The notes below the pieces were generated by a model. It ran no database searches. It was not told the DNA's origin and saw only the letters and a program-made list of their open reading frames with translations. Source: a virus. From it: 42,629 bases of DNA. A program made the translations under genes and the position numbers. Location: IMG/VR virus record IMGVR_UViG_3300027760_000040, positions 1 to 42,629 of that record; one strand, given 5' to 3'. Below, in pieces: positions 15,701 through 22,863 of the stretch; within the stretch, counting starts at the first letter, position 1, and each line of letters begins with the position of its first letter.

Positions 15701-17114
15701 AGGGGTTCTCTTTCCGTTTAGCCATTCCGCTGTCATAGTAATCGTCTTCGTCATAAGCCTCTGGGGCTGGGCCATCAATGTCGATCCATCCAGCATCACG
15801 CAGGAAGCGCAGGGCTTGGGAGGTCGAGTCCACAAAGTCATCATGGGTTGTATCAGGAAACGCACAGAGCTGGCTCAGTAGGGGTTCTACCCAGTCCTTC
15901 ACGTACCGTGGGCGCTGGCTGCTCTCAGGCATCCAGACTCTGCCTCTAGCGAACAGCGAGGATATGACGTTCAAGCGCTGCATCTTGTCAGCACGGCCTG
16001 GGTTATACGCCCTTACAGGCAGGTGCGCTCTCTGCAAGTCTTGGATCAGGCTGATACCTGCTGACTTGTCCTCGATCAAGATCAAGTCTACCCGCTTCTT
16101 GTCTCGTCCCTCTCCATACACCACCTCGTACTCATCCAAGACCTTTGGGCGCAGATCAGGGTACTGTAGCCTGTCCTGCCAGCAGTCGATCAATAAAACG
16201 CTCATAGGGCCGTCTAGAGGCTTGAATACGCCCCATGTGGATGCCGCAGTAGGGTCGTTCACCGTCTTCTCGCTGGTAGCCACGTCGTAGCTCTGCAAGA
16301 TGTACTCAAACTTGGGGAACTCCCTAGAGGTTGGCCATAGCTTAATCATGTCCCGCTTGATGATGCCCGACTCTTCGGGGTCGATGATCTCGGCATAGAT
16401 CTCCTGCCGACCCAGCTTAGTGCCCTCGTACTGGAGGATCTGCTTCTGAAAGCTTGGGGCAAGGTTAGATAGGTTGGTATATGTTGAGGCCGTAGTAACG
16501 CAGACATCATCTCCATCTCTGCCCACAAGGTCTACGATCAGGTCTTTAGGTCGAGGGGTGGTTGTACACAGTATGCGTGTCTTCTTGCCTAAACGCACAG
16601 AGAATTGGATCTGATCCCAAGCGTCTTGCAGGTAATCCCAAGCGGCAAGCTCATCACACCAAGCCCCGTGCCATTGTCCACCGCGGAAGCGCTCAGGCTC
16701 GGATGCGGGGATGCCTTTAATGAGGGAGCCGTTCACCAATCGTATCTCGTGGTAGCTCTTGTTGTAGTCAGACATCAGCTCTTTAGGAATGACGTTGAGC
16801 AGTCCTGAGTCGCCCTCAAAGCATGTACCCCTTACGTCTGAGCTTGTGGGGGCGGCTACTAACCAGCGGGTGTTGGGCTGCTTCCATGCCCACCAACCAA
16901 TCTGCTCCGCGGCCATACGAGTCTTGCCCGATCCGCGACCCGCAAGACATAAGAAAATCGACCACCAATCCCCATGCGGAAGGATCTGATGCTGGTGAGC
17001 CTGAGTCAACCACCTCATCCTCCATACGCTTGCTATTTGCTCTTCAGGGCTTAGTGTTGCAAACGCACTTTGGAACTTGGGGTCTTTCAGCGTCTCAATC
17101 AGTTGTTCCTGCAT
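15690..17114 (-). CDS. terL: Terminase large subunit (packaging ATPase-nuclease)
   Basis: The product has 474 residues. Walker A is AGRGSGKT (58-65) and Walker B is AWCDELA with D154 E155. TTTPRP (about 184-189) matches the coupling motif. The RNase H-like nuclease domain starts near 270, with SYDVATS (D277), LILIEDKSAG (E348, D349) and HDDFVDS (D425, D426, D429) as metal ligands. It cuts concatemeric DNA and drives it through the portal into the prohead. It overlaps the small subunit by 20 bases. All key residues are present. This is one of the surest calls in the window. Confidence 0.95.
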   Translation of the reverse strand: MQEQLIETLKDPKFQSAFATLSPEEQIASVWRMRWLTQAHQHQILPHGDWWSIFLCLAGRGSGKTRMAAEQIGWWAWKQPNTRWLVAAPTSSDVRGTCFEGDSGLLNVIPKELMSDYNKSYHEIRLVNGSLIKGIPASEPERFRGGQWHGAWCDELAAWDYLQDAWDQIQFSVRLGKKTRILCTTTPRPKDLIVDLVGRDGDDVCVTTASTYTNLSNLAPSFQKQILQYEGTKLGRQEIYAEIIDPEESGIIKRDMIKLWPTSREFPKFEYILQSYDVATSEKTVNDPTAASTWGVFKPLDGPMSVLLIDCWQDRLQYPDLRPKVLDEYEVVYGEGRDKKRVDLILIEDKSAGISLIQDLQRAHLPVRAYNPGRADKMQRLNVISSLFARGRVWMPESSQRPRYVKDWVEPLLSQLCAFPDTTHDDFVDSTSQALRFLRDAGWIDIDGPAPEAYDEDDYYDSGMAKRKENPYAV

Positions 17115-17550
17115 TCTGTCGAGTGAGTTCGATGTTGTCTATCAGCGCGGAGATGAGTCCTTGAGCCTCTACCTTCACCTCTACGGGGTTCTCCTTATCC
17201 CCACTGAGCTTGACGTTCTCTCTCCAGCTATCAGGGAAGCGTGCAGCCATTGATCTGCCATACAGAGATGCGTTGATATTACCGCTATCCTTAGTCCCCA
17301 CGAGGTAGGTTTGGCCCTGATCTTCCCACCACATTTGTGAGTGAGTGTTCGCTAACTCTAAGGCGTGAAGAAACTCCTCGTGCTCAGTCCTCCAAGTGCA
17401 TAGAGTGCGATAAGAAACACCTAAGCTTCCCGCTATGTAGTGGAAGCTCTTACCCTGCTTACCTAGCTCTATTGCTATGTCGCAGAATGATGGGTCGTAC
17501 TTTGTGGGTCTGCCACCTAAGTTAGTGGTTACTTCTTTTGTCTTGGCCAT
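17095..17550 (-). CDS. terS: Terminase small subunit
   Basis: The product has 151 residues. GRPTKYDPSFCDIAIELGKQ begins a helix-turn-helix region, with SLGVSYRTLCTWRTEHEEF as the recognition part (about 43-62), followed by a helical oligomerisation section and a C-terminal tail. This matches small terminase subunits that recognise the packaging site and feed DNA to the large subunit. It overlaps the large subunit gene by 20 bases. The packaging site itself often lies in or near this gene, but I could not locate it. Confidence 0.85.
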   Translation of the reverse strand: MAKTKEVTTNLGGRPTKYDPSFCDIAIELGKQGKSFHYIAGSLGVSYRTLCTWRTEHEEFLHALELANTHSQMWWEDQGQTYLVGTKDSGNINASLYGRSMAARFPDSWRENVKLSGDKENPVEVKVEAQGLISALIDNIELTRQNAGTTD

Positions 17551-17579
17551 ATGCTCTCAATGACTCCTTTGCGCCGATT

Positions 17580-17765
17580 TTAACCCATGTTGCGCTTGGT
17601 GTGTAGTCTTTTCTCGCCTCTGTTGGACAACTTCCACTTTGTGTTGGCCCAGCTACCCTTACTCCTTGATTCCTGTAGAGCCTTGCTGGATCTCTGCGAG
17701 GTAGTGGCAGATTTCTTGAGTTCTGGGGTGATTTGGCTTGGGCCTTTCCAATCGAATGCGCTCAT
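17580..17765 (-). CDS. Small basic protein upstream of terminase
   Basis: The product has 61 residues, is Ser/Lys/Arg-rich and has little hydrophobic core (MSAFDWKGPSQITPELKKS, then a basic tail). GAGAAAG upstream of ATG 17765 is a fair Shine-Dalgarno. It lies 29 bases before the terminase small subunit and diverges from the Ntn hydrolase gene. It could be a DNA-binding helper of packaging. That is a guess from charge and position, and the gene itself is only moderately certain. Confidence 0.5.
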   Translation of the reverse strand: MSAFDWKGPSQITPELKKSATTSQRSSKALQESRSKGSWANTKWKLSNRGEKRLHTKRNMG

Positions 17766-17808
17766 TGTAACTTTCTCGTCTTAAAATGTGGTTAACTTTG
17801 GGGACACT

Positions 17809-18240
17809 ATGACAACAATCATTGCCGATTTAAAGCTAGGTCTGATGGTGGCTGATTCCTCCATTACTGATGGCGACAGAATTTGGTTTGGTCAGAAGGT
17901 CTACCGTCATAAGGGTTTTCTCCTTGGGTTTGCGGGTGATGTGGATGAGTCTATTCAATTCTTGTCTTGGTGGAAGATTGGCAAGAAAGGGAAAACACCT
18001 AAGTTCTCTAACTCTGAGGCGCTTGTGATGGGCGCTGGCACGTTGGTATACTACGCCAAGTCCTTGATTCCTATGCCCATTTCCCGCGGCATTGAGGCTA
18101 TCGGCACCGGAGGCAAAGCTGCTATCTGTACTTATGAGGCCCTTGGTTGGGTCAATCCTGTTAAAGCTGTGAGGCTTGTGTGTAAGCATGATGCTGGCTC
18201 TCGCGCACCTGTTCGTACCTATAAACTGAAAGGTTCCTGA
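17809..18240 (+). CDS. HslV/proteasome-like Ntn hydrolase
   Basis: The product has 143 residues from ATG 17809, which has GGGGA five bases upstream; an ATG at 17788 lacks such a site and would bury the catalytic residue. It begins MTTIIADLKLGLMVADSS and continues with GQKVYRHKGFLLGFAGDVDE and EAIGTGGKAAICTYEAL. Compared with HslV, removal of Met exposes Thr1 as nucleophile, Asp15 matches HslV Asp17 and Lys29 matches Lys33. The GFAGD and AIGTGG strings match the HslV GFAGG and AIGSGG turns. HslV is about 175 residues, so this is a trimmed version. No HslU-type ATPase partner is visible here. It may be a stand-alone or host-coupled peptidase. The next gene overlaps its stop (TGATG). Confidence 0.75.
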   Translation: MTTIIADLKLGLMVADSSITDGDRIWFGQKVYRHKGFLLGFAGDVDESIQFLSWWKIGKKGKTPKFSNSEALVMGAGTLVYYAKSLIPMPISRGIEAIGTGGKAAICTYEALGWVNPVKAVRLVCKHDAGSRAPVRTYKLKGS

Positions 18241-19397
18241 TGTATTCATCGCTATACGAATTCTGTACTGTGCGTCAATTGGAATACTTGGAAGCAATAG
18301 AAAAATATGGAAGCGCAAGAGCCGCAGCTAAACATTTAGGTCTCAATAAAAGTACAGTAGCCGATGCCCTTAAAGCTGTTAAAAAGAAAGCATCTTACAG
18401 AGGACACTCCCCCGATCATGACATGATCCATGTTGTCCCCGAAGGCTACACGGTTAAGGGTGTTTCTACTTATTACGATCAAGATGGTAAACCTAAAGGT
18501 CAATGGGTAAAGTCTACAGTAGACGCGGAGAAGAGAGAAGAATTAACCAAGTTGGTTATTGAGCAGCTTTCACAAGAAATTAAAGGACTATCGCCCATAC
18601 TCAAAGCGCCTAAGTATTCGCGTGATGATACTTTAACTGTTATCCCAATTGGCGATCCACACTTTGGGATGTACGCTTGGGCTGAAGAGGCTGGTGAGGA
18701 TTTCAATTCTGAGCTGGCTCGTGACTTGACTCTTGGTGCCGTTGATAGGCTCATGAGCTGTACACCTGAAACAAAGACATGCGTGATTATACCACTTGGA
18801 GATGTGTTTCACGCTAACGACCAATCAAATATGACCCCAGCCCACAAGCACCAGCTCGATGTGGATAGCCGCTTTGTGAAGGTGTTGGGCATAGGTATAG
18901 AAGCCTACAGACACTCTATCTTAAGAGCTTTGGAGAAGCATGAAGAGGTCATTGTCAGGTTTGTGGCGGGTAACCACGATCCACAGGCTATTTGGGCGCT
19001 GGCCTTCACCATCCAAGCCTACTTCTCTAACAATCCTCGGGTGACTGTAGATCTGTCTCCCTCAAAGTTCTGGTTTCATCGCTTCGGAAGCGTCTTAATC
19101 GGGGCTACACACGGCGATACGTGCAAGCATGACCAGTTGCTAGGGGTGATGGCTTGTGACCGCGCTGAAGACTGGGGACAGACCAAGCACAGGTATTGGT
19201 ATACAGGACACGTTCACCATCAGTCGGTGAGAGAGTACCCTGGCGTTGTTTGTGAAAGCTTCAGAACCCTAGCAGCTAAGGATGCGTATGCTGCGGGGCA
19301 TGGTTACCGTGCTGGGAGAGACATGGTGGCTATTATCCACCACCGTGACCACGGTGAGGTCGAGCGTCACAGATGTGACCTCGGAATGCTCAAATAA
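18240..19397 (+). CDS. Metallophosphoesterase with N-terminal helix-turn-helix
   Basis: The product has 385 residues. Residues 8-50 (RQLEYLEAIEKYGSARAAAK, then HLGLNKSTVADALK) form a LysR-like winged helix. From 130 on is a calcineurin-type phosphoesterase: GDPHFG (D139, H141), PLGDVFHANDQ (D188), GNHD (244-247), ATHGD (H291) and GHVHH (323-327). These ligate two metal ions and hydrolyse phosphoester bonds, possibly in nucleic acid. Fusion of a DNA-binding HTH to the enzyme suggests a DNA-directed role. The start overlaps the stop of the Ntn hydrolase. The gene converges with and overlaps the minus-strand gene at 19390 by 8 bases. Confidence 0.85.
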   Translation: MYSSLYEFCTVRQLEYLEAIEKYGSARAAAKHLGLNKSTVADALKAVKKKASYRGHSPDHDMIHVVPEGYTVKGVSTYYDQDGKPKGQWVKSTVDAEKREELTKLVIEQLSQEIKGLSPILKAPKYSRDDTLTVIPIGDPHFGMYAWAEEAGEDFNSELARDLTLGAVDRLMSCTPETKTCVIIPLGDVFHANDQSNMTPAHKHQLDVDSRFVKVLGIGIEAYRHSILRALEKHEEVIVRFVAGNHDPQAIWALAFTIQAYFSNNPRVTVDLSPSKFWFHRFGSVLIGATHGDTCKHDQLLGVMACDRAEDWGQTKHRYWYTGHVHHQSVREYPGVVCESFRTLAAKDAYAAGHGYRAGRDMVAIIHHRDHGEVERHRCDLGMLK

Positions 19398-19611
19398 GAG
19401 CTAGATGCCGCTCGGCAATCTCTAGATCAATTGCTTGGCCAGTCAGGCTGTAGTTGATCAAATGGTTGGCAGCAATCAAAGCGGCTTGTTTGTCCAAGAC
19501 TTTACGCTCGCTGCTTTGCAGCAGGGGCATAAACTCTGCGTCCTTTACGGGGAAGCCAAGAGCAACGAAGCCAGGCGAATAATCGTCCATGCAGGGGGCC
19601 ATTCCAGTCAT
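19390..19611 (-). CDS. Small early protein (73 residues), last gene of the early operon
   Basis: The product has a disordered start (MTGMAPCMDDYSPGFVALGF) and a helical second half (LDKQAALIAANHLINYSL, DLEIAERHLALI). A strong AAGGAG lies 7 bases before ATG 19611. It ends 8 bases inside the convergent metallophosphoesterase gene, with no clear terminator between them. Function is unknown. Confidence 0.7.
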   Translation of the reverse strand: MTGMAPCMDDYSPGFVALGFPVKDAEFMPLLQSSERKVLDKQAALIAANHLINYSLTGQAIDLEIAERHLALI

Positions 19612-19614
19612 AAC

Positions 19615-19773
19615 TCACTCCTTTAAGTAAATTTCAGAACGTAACACTTCAACTTCATCTAACAAACGATTGATCACATCACATGCATCTAGTAGAAGGT
19701 CGTTTACGCCCTTCTCTTCCCATGCAACAAAGTCGTATTTGTTTCTCAAATATTGAATCTGCTCATCAGTCAT
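19615..19773 (-). CDS. Small acidic helical protein (52 residues)
   Basis: The product starts MTDEQIQYLRNKYDFVAWEE and ends in an amphipathic helix (DACDVINRLLDEVEVLRSEI). GAGGT precedes ATG 19773, the start overlaps the stop of the membrane peptide gene (ATGA), and its own stop lies in the ribosome-binding site of the next gene. Function is unknown. Confidence 0.65.
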   Translation of the reverse strand: MTDEQIQYLRNKYDFVAWEEKGVNDLLLDACDVINRLLDEVEVLRSEIYLKE

Positions 19774-19895
19774 GATTTAACCTCACAAAGTTTTGAAATC
19801 ACGTTCATCACGTCTTTGTGGGCCATGTACTCACCAATCAAATATCCAATAACGAATATTGCAATGGCGGCAATCATGACATCTGACCTGTTCAT
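19770..19895 (-). CDS. Single-span membrane peptide (41 residues)
   Basis: The product starts MNRSDVMIAAIAIFVIGYLI and then GEYMAHKDVMNV. One hydrophobic helix (about 6-22) is followed by a short charged tail, so it probably sits in the host inner membrane. The start overlaps the upstream stop (ATGA) and its stop overlaps the next start (ATGA). Size and topology would fit a small holin or a superinfection-exclusion peptide, but nothing specific shows either. Confidence 0.65.
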   Translation of the reverse strand: MNRSDVMIAAIAIFVIGYLIGEYMAHKDVMNVISKLCEVKS

Positions 19896-20092
19896 TCTTC
19901 TATCCTTGATAGAGCGGCCTCCAGCACCTCTTTGATGTAGTTGAGTCCATCGTCCATCCGTTCACTGTCTAATCGACGCTGGGTCGAATTTAGCTCGTGG
20001 TAGGCCTCTCGGATAGCACTCCACGCCTCGTGAGCATAGTGGGCCTCTCGGAACTCAAACTGGTCGTCATACGTCACTACTATCTGTTTCAT
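19892..20092 (-). CDS. Small early protein (66 residues)
   Basis: The product starts MKQIVVTYDDQFEFREAHYA and is mostly helical and charged after residue 20. GGAGTGACGT precedes ATG 20092. It overlaps the preceding gene by 26 bases and the next start by 4. The family is unknown. Confidence 0.7.
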   Translation of the reverse strand: MKQIVVTYDDQFEFREAHYAHEAWSAIREAYHELNSTQRRLDSERMDDGLNYIKEVLEAALSRIEE

Positions 20093-20294
20093 ACGTCACT
20101 CCTGGTGTATACAACTTACCTTCGGCTATTGCATTCTTCAGCATATTCACAAACGCATAATTTAAAAGATGGTTGATGGCTTTGGAGTCGATGTTCTTTA
20201 ACAAGATATCGGCACTACCATCTTCATTCTCTTTTATAACTTCAAGTTCAATTTTAACATAGTCAGCAAGACTTGTGCTAGTTTTTTCGTTCAT
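20067..20294 (-). CDS. Small acidic early protein (75 residues)
   Basis: The product from ATG 20294 starts MNEKTSTSLADYVKIELEVI. The ATGA overlap with the upstream membrane peptide gene favours this start over one 15 bases earlier. A central helix (SKAINHLLNYAFVNMLKNAI) is flanked by acidic strands. Function is unknown. Confidence 0.7.
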   Translation of the reverse strand: MNEKTSTSLADYVKIELEVIKENEDGSADILLKNIDSKAINHLLNYAFVNMLKNAIAEGKLYTPGVTYETDSSDV

Positions 20295-20434
20295 GATGTC
20301 ATTTTCCATAGTCCAATGTTGCTAAATGCATAACCAGCATATGCGATGGCCATGCCCATATTACCCTTGTAGCCCTGATCAATCGCCACAATCGTGTAAA
20401 TCAAACCCGTGGTTGCAATCAGCCAGCCGCTCAT
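20291..20434 (-). CDS. Membrane peptide (47 residues)
   Basis: The product starts MSGWLIATTGLIYTIVAI and has a second weakly hydrophobic stretch (MGMAIAYAGYAFSNIGLW), so one or two membrane passes are possible. Both ends show ATGA overlaps with neighbours. The pattern resembles small phage inner-membrane proteins of unknown role. Confidence 0.65.
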   Translation of the reverse strand: MSGWLIATTGLIYTIVAIDQGYKGNMGMAIAYAGYAFSNIGLWKMTS

Positions 20435-20574
20435 AATGGAACCTCTTGGCAATAACCCAGCATAAACAAAACCACCACAAAGAGGCTGAACATACCTATG
20501 TGAGCAAACACTAACCTAAAGTAATGTGCTACCTCATAGACTCTAGGCTGGTGTTGTTTTAACCATTGGAACAT
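20431..20574 (-). CDS. Membrane peptide (47 residues)
   Basis: The product has a polar start (MFQWLKQHQPRVYEVAHYFR) and one strong membrane helix (VFAHIGMFSLFVVVLFMLGY). AAAGGA precedes ATG 20574, which lies inside the end of the upstream 67-residue gene. The stop overlaps the next start (ATGA). It is a probable inner-membrane peptide of unknown role. Confidence 0.65.
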   Translation of the reverse strand: MFQWLKQHQPRVYEVAHYFRLVFAHIGMFSLFVVVLFMLGYCQEVPL

Positions 20575-20762
20575 GACTTGTCCTTTAGCTCTTCTTCTTC
20601 CGTGAGCCATTGACGCACATAAAATTGATCACCCAAGTCTTCAATCTCAGCTTGAGGATAGCCATTAGCAACCAGCCATTCCCGCATATCACCATCTTTG
20701 GTGTCGTATTTCTTAGGAAATCCATACCTCCACCCAGCAGGTGGGTCAACCCATATCTTCAT
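20559..20762 (-). CDS. Small conserved-looking phage protein (67 residues)
   Basis: The product starts MKIWVDPPAGWRYGFPKKYD and ends acidic. The Trp/Pro/Gly-rich beginning is one I associate with a recurring small phage protein of unknown function. AAGGAGAACGT precedes the ATG, which overlaps the upstream stop (ATGA). Confidence 0.75.
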   Translation of the reverse strand: MKIWVDPPAGWRYGFPKKYDTKDGDMREWLVANGYPQAEIEDLGDQFYVRQWLTEEEELKDKSCSNG

Positions 20763-20980
20763 ACGTTCTCCTTAAATTTCCTTTGATGGCACATGTCTTC
20801 AAAGATATTCCACAGCTTCTCGTGTCTTAAAGCATTGAGAGTGATAAACCCCAGCAAGGCGTTAGCCAAATCATCTTGAGACAGTTCTGGCCCGTTGCAT
20901 ACACGGTCAAAGAGCAGGTTTAAATCACCCTCCATGTCCGCCCGAAGGATCGCTTGTTCTAGGTCAAATCTATCGCTCAT
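20759..20980 (-). CDS. Small helical acidic protein (73 residues)
   Basis: The product starts MSDRFDLEQAILRADMEGDL and is predicted to be all helical (LANALLGFITLNALRHEKLW). ATGA overlaps occur at both ends, so it belongs to the translationally coupled early string. Function is unknown. Confidence 0.7.
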   Translation of the reverse strand: MSDRFDLEQAILRADMEGDLNLLFDRVCNGPELSQDDLANALLGFITLNALRHEKLWNIFEDMCHQRKFKENV

Positions 20981-21252
20981 ACATTTTTGTCCTTTGGTAA
21001 GTCAAGTATGTCTTGCAACAGGTGTATGCCGCCATCTGGTCGAACAATAGCCGCAACCACACCTATACGCCCATCTTTTTCCCAATGCGCTTTAAACGAA
21101 TGCTTGGGTGGTTCTTGCTCTGGCTGTGACAAGATTTCTTTGATAGCGGTGATAACTACTTGAGACTCATCACGCCAATCTTGGCAGTTTGCAAAATCCC
21201 TGTAAAAAATCAATTCTTTTTGGGCTAATTTAAGTGCTTCGTCTTTAGTCAT
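20977..21252 (-). CDS. Small early protein (91 residues)
   Basis: The product from ATG 21252 starts MTKDEALKLAQKELIFYRDF. This start has AAGGGG six bases upstream and an ATGA overlap with the previous gene; a longer reading to 21294 lacks both. The N-terminal helix is followed by a beta-type C-terminal half (IGVVAAIVRPDGGIHLL). Function is unknown. Confidence 0.65.
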   Translation of the reverse strand: MTKDEALKLAQKELIFYRDFANCQDWRDESQVVITAIKEILSQPEQEPPKHSFKAHWEKDGRIGVVAAIVRPDGGIHLLQDILDLPKDKNV

Positions 21253-21587
21253 GCCTGTCCCCTTGCTCGGATTTCGCTTGCAATATTTTTGCACGCTGTG
21301 TAATGCGCTATTTTTTCAATATCTGAGGCTTCTGTTAATAATCTGTTTTCAGCGATTTTTGCACACGCCTCACGCTCTGCTTTTACTGCTTTGAGTATTT
21401 CTGCATTCATCAACGCCATAGACTCATCTTGCTCTTCTGCTTGCTTAATGGCATTTCTAGCAAGTTCAGCAATATAGCCCGTCATATCAAGGTTGCTGCT
21501 TTTTGCATTTGTAATTTTATGATTCTCAAATGCACTTATATATGCATACACCGTATACATCGCTTGTCTCATCGCTTCACTATTCAT
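21249..21587 (-). CDS. Early helical protein with AEREACAKI motif
   Basis: The product has 112 residues and is helical, with KAEREACAKIAENR and a final IASEIRARGQA. Both strings are common in small accessory proteins of many phages (Ead/Ea22-like context in lambdoid phages). The next gene has a similar EREACAKLCDEL, so the two may be distant paralogues. ATGA overlaps occur at both ends. Confidence 0.7.
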   Translation of the reverse strand: MNSEAMRQAMYTVYAYISAFENHKITNAKSSNLDMTGYIAELARNAIKQAEEQDESMALMNAEILKAVKAEREACAKIAENRLLTEASDIEKIAHYTACKNIASEIRARGQA

Positions 21588-21835
21588 GTTTTTTCCCTTT
21601 CACGAATTAATACAGAGCACCGATATGCTCCATTTGCATATTCAATTGTGTTTTCATCGCTCACAAGTTCATCACACAACTTTGCACAGGCCTCTCGCTC
21701 TTTCGCGGCTACCAGTTTGGCAAAGCGCTCAAGGTCAGTAATGTGCACATCAGCATTACCATATGTGGGTGAAAACCACATCTCTCCGTCTGCCATCAAG
21801 TCAGACTGTTTAGCTAGTTCGATAATTTCAAGCAT
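21584..21835 (-). CDS. Early protein with EREACAKLCDEL motif
   Basis: The product has 83 residues from ATG 21835 (MLEIIELAKQSDLMADGEMW), with GGAG eight bases upstream. A longer reading to 21904 adds residues that overlap the upstream membrane peptide gene and is not supported. The EREACAKLCDEL helix and the final LIREREKT mirror the previous protein. Function is unknown. Confidence 0.65.
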   Translation of the reverse strand: MLEIIELAKQSDLMADGEMWFSPTYGNADVHITDLERFAKLVAAKEREACAKLCDELVSDENTIEYANGAYRCSVLIREREKT

Positions 21836-21855
21836 GTTTGTTCTCCATTTGCGAA

Positions 21856-22017
21856 TCACTTTTGTATATAGAAACCAGCGAACAAGATAAACGCTAAGAA
21901 ACAAGCCACGGCGAACAGACCCTTGACGATCTGCAAGTTCTGATGCCGCCGCCAGTTCTTCTCAAAGACCAGTTCGGATTCTTTGATCTTCTGTTTTAAG
22001 TCTGATTGAATAGTCAT
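21856..22017 (-). CDS. Single-span membrane protein (53 residues)
   Basis: The product has a charged N-terminal helix (MTIQSDLKQKIKESELVFEK) and one membrane helix (VKGLFAVACFLAFILFAGFY) ending YIQK. The start overlaps the upstream stop (ATGA). The topology (cytoplasmic charged helix, then one span) would suit an inner-membrane anchor. Its role is unknown. Confidence 0.65.
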   Translation of the reverse strand: MTIQSDLKQKIKESELVFEKNWRRHQNLQIVKGLFAVACFLAFILFAGFYIQK

Positions 22018-22208
22018 ACCATTTCTCCATAGTAAGAAAGAATCTGTTTATACGCACCCTTCAATGCGCCGATATGTTGCTTCTCAATCTCAGGCTCGTG
22101 CGAGAAGACGGGGATAGTCTCTGTCTCTAGCAGCTCAAGGTCATGCCTCAAACGGTCAATGAAGATGTCGTCTATAGTGTCGTTGTCAATTTCAATAGTT
22201 AGTTTCAT
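22014..22208 (-). CDS. Small acidic protein (64 residues)
   Basis: The product from ATG 22208 starts MKLTIEIDNDTIDDIFIDRL and continues helical. The start lies 1 base after the stop of the 178-residue gene; a longer reading into that gene is not needed. The MKLTIEIDND-type beginning occurs in several small phage proteins. Function is unknown. Confidence 0.65.
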   Translation of the reverse strand: MKLTIEIDNDTIDDIFIDRLRHDLELLETETIPVFSHEPEIEKQHIGALKGAYKQILSYYGEMV

Positions 22209-22209
22209 G

Positions 22210-22746
22210 TTAGTCCCATAGTGATTGAAAGTACTTACCAAACAGTCGGAAGCCGTTCTGCGCCCTGACTCCATCAGCTTCCCATATATCAATGTCGTCA
22301 AGATCTGTGTCCTTGAGCTTGTACTCAAAAGCCCAAATCATTTCATTCATCACCCAGTCCCACCGTTTAAAGTGGTTGGCATCGATATCCCACACGCACT
22401 CTTTGGGCGGAGCAGACGTAGACTTAAGCCGCTCGGGGACATCCTCATCATCCACAATAGGAGCGCCATGCTTTACCCTATCTAGCTGCTTGAGCATAGG
22501 CAGGATGATGTGAGCTAGGGTGGTATCCATACCCCATACGTCCCACTTGTCTATCTTGACGTAAGTAATATTTGGGTAAATTCGATCCAAGAAATTCCGC
22601 ACGCCCTCACACAATGGACGCAGTCTGTCGGCCCACTTCTCTATCTTTGGCTCATCGTAGTCAATCTCCCGCCAGAAGAAAACCTTCTCTAGGATCGTAT
22701 ACGGTGAGACCCAATGATCCCTGTACTTGCTGATGTAGACTTTCAT
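22210..22746 (-). CDS. Widespread phage protein of unknown function (178 residues)
   Basis: The product starts MKVYISKYRDHWVSPYTILE and contains FFWREIDYDEPKIEKWADRL, TTLAHIILPMLKQL, DDEDVPERLKSTSAPPKE and NHFKRWDWVMNEMIWAFE. I recall very similar proteins in many phages (cyanophages, T7-like and T4-like), always without a known function. The His/Asp/Trp-rich strings look like a metal or nucleotide site, but no fold is known to me. It is the longest gene in this early block and probably expressed early. Confidence 0.8.
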   Translation of the reverse strand: MKVYISKYRDHWVSPYTILEKVFFWREIDYDEPKIEKWADRLRPLCEGVRNFLDRIYPNITYVKIDKWDVWGMDTTLAHIILPMLKQLDRVKHGAPIVDDEDVPERLKSTSAPPKECVWDIDANHFKRWDWVMNEMIWAFEYKLKDTDLDDIDIWEADGVRAQNGFRLFGKYFQSLWD

Positions 22747-22752
22747 ACTTGC

Positions 22753-22863
22753 CTAAAAGGTAAATGGCGCTAACCTGCCTAGCAGATAAATAGTGCCGAT
22801 AGTGATGAGTGGGCCTAACACCGCCAATATCATGATCAAGTAGCACATCAAAAGTATCTTCAT
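22753..22863 (-). CDS. Hydrophobic membrane peptide (36 residues)
   Basis: The product starts MKILLMCYLIMILAVLGPLI and is almost wholly hydrophobic. It overlaps the upstream stop (ATGA) and ends 6 bases before the 178-residue gene. It could be a signal-anchor peptide or an inner-membrane peptide. It is too short for family assignment. Confidence 0.55.
   Translation of the reverse strand: MKILLMCYLIMILAVLGPLITIGTIYLLGRLAPFTF

Noticed and set aside
15778-16290. 170-codon plus-strand frame opposite the terminase large subunit
   Set aside because: Antisense to a gene with all catalytic motifs; Ser/Arg-rich, no ribosome-binding site.
17785-17800. GGTTAACTTTGGG as a further repressor operator
   Set aside because: Only one arm of the palindrome matches; a half-site is expected by chance in a window this size.
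17788-17808. Upstream ATG for the HslV-like gene
   Set aside because: It would add seven residues before the catalytic Thr, and the ribosome-binding site serves ATG 17809.
19380-19440. Terminator between the convergent metallophosphoesterase and early genes
   Set aside because: Only an imperfect CTAGA/TCTAG pairing without a U-run; too weak to call.
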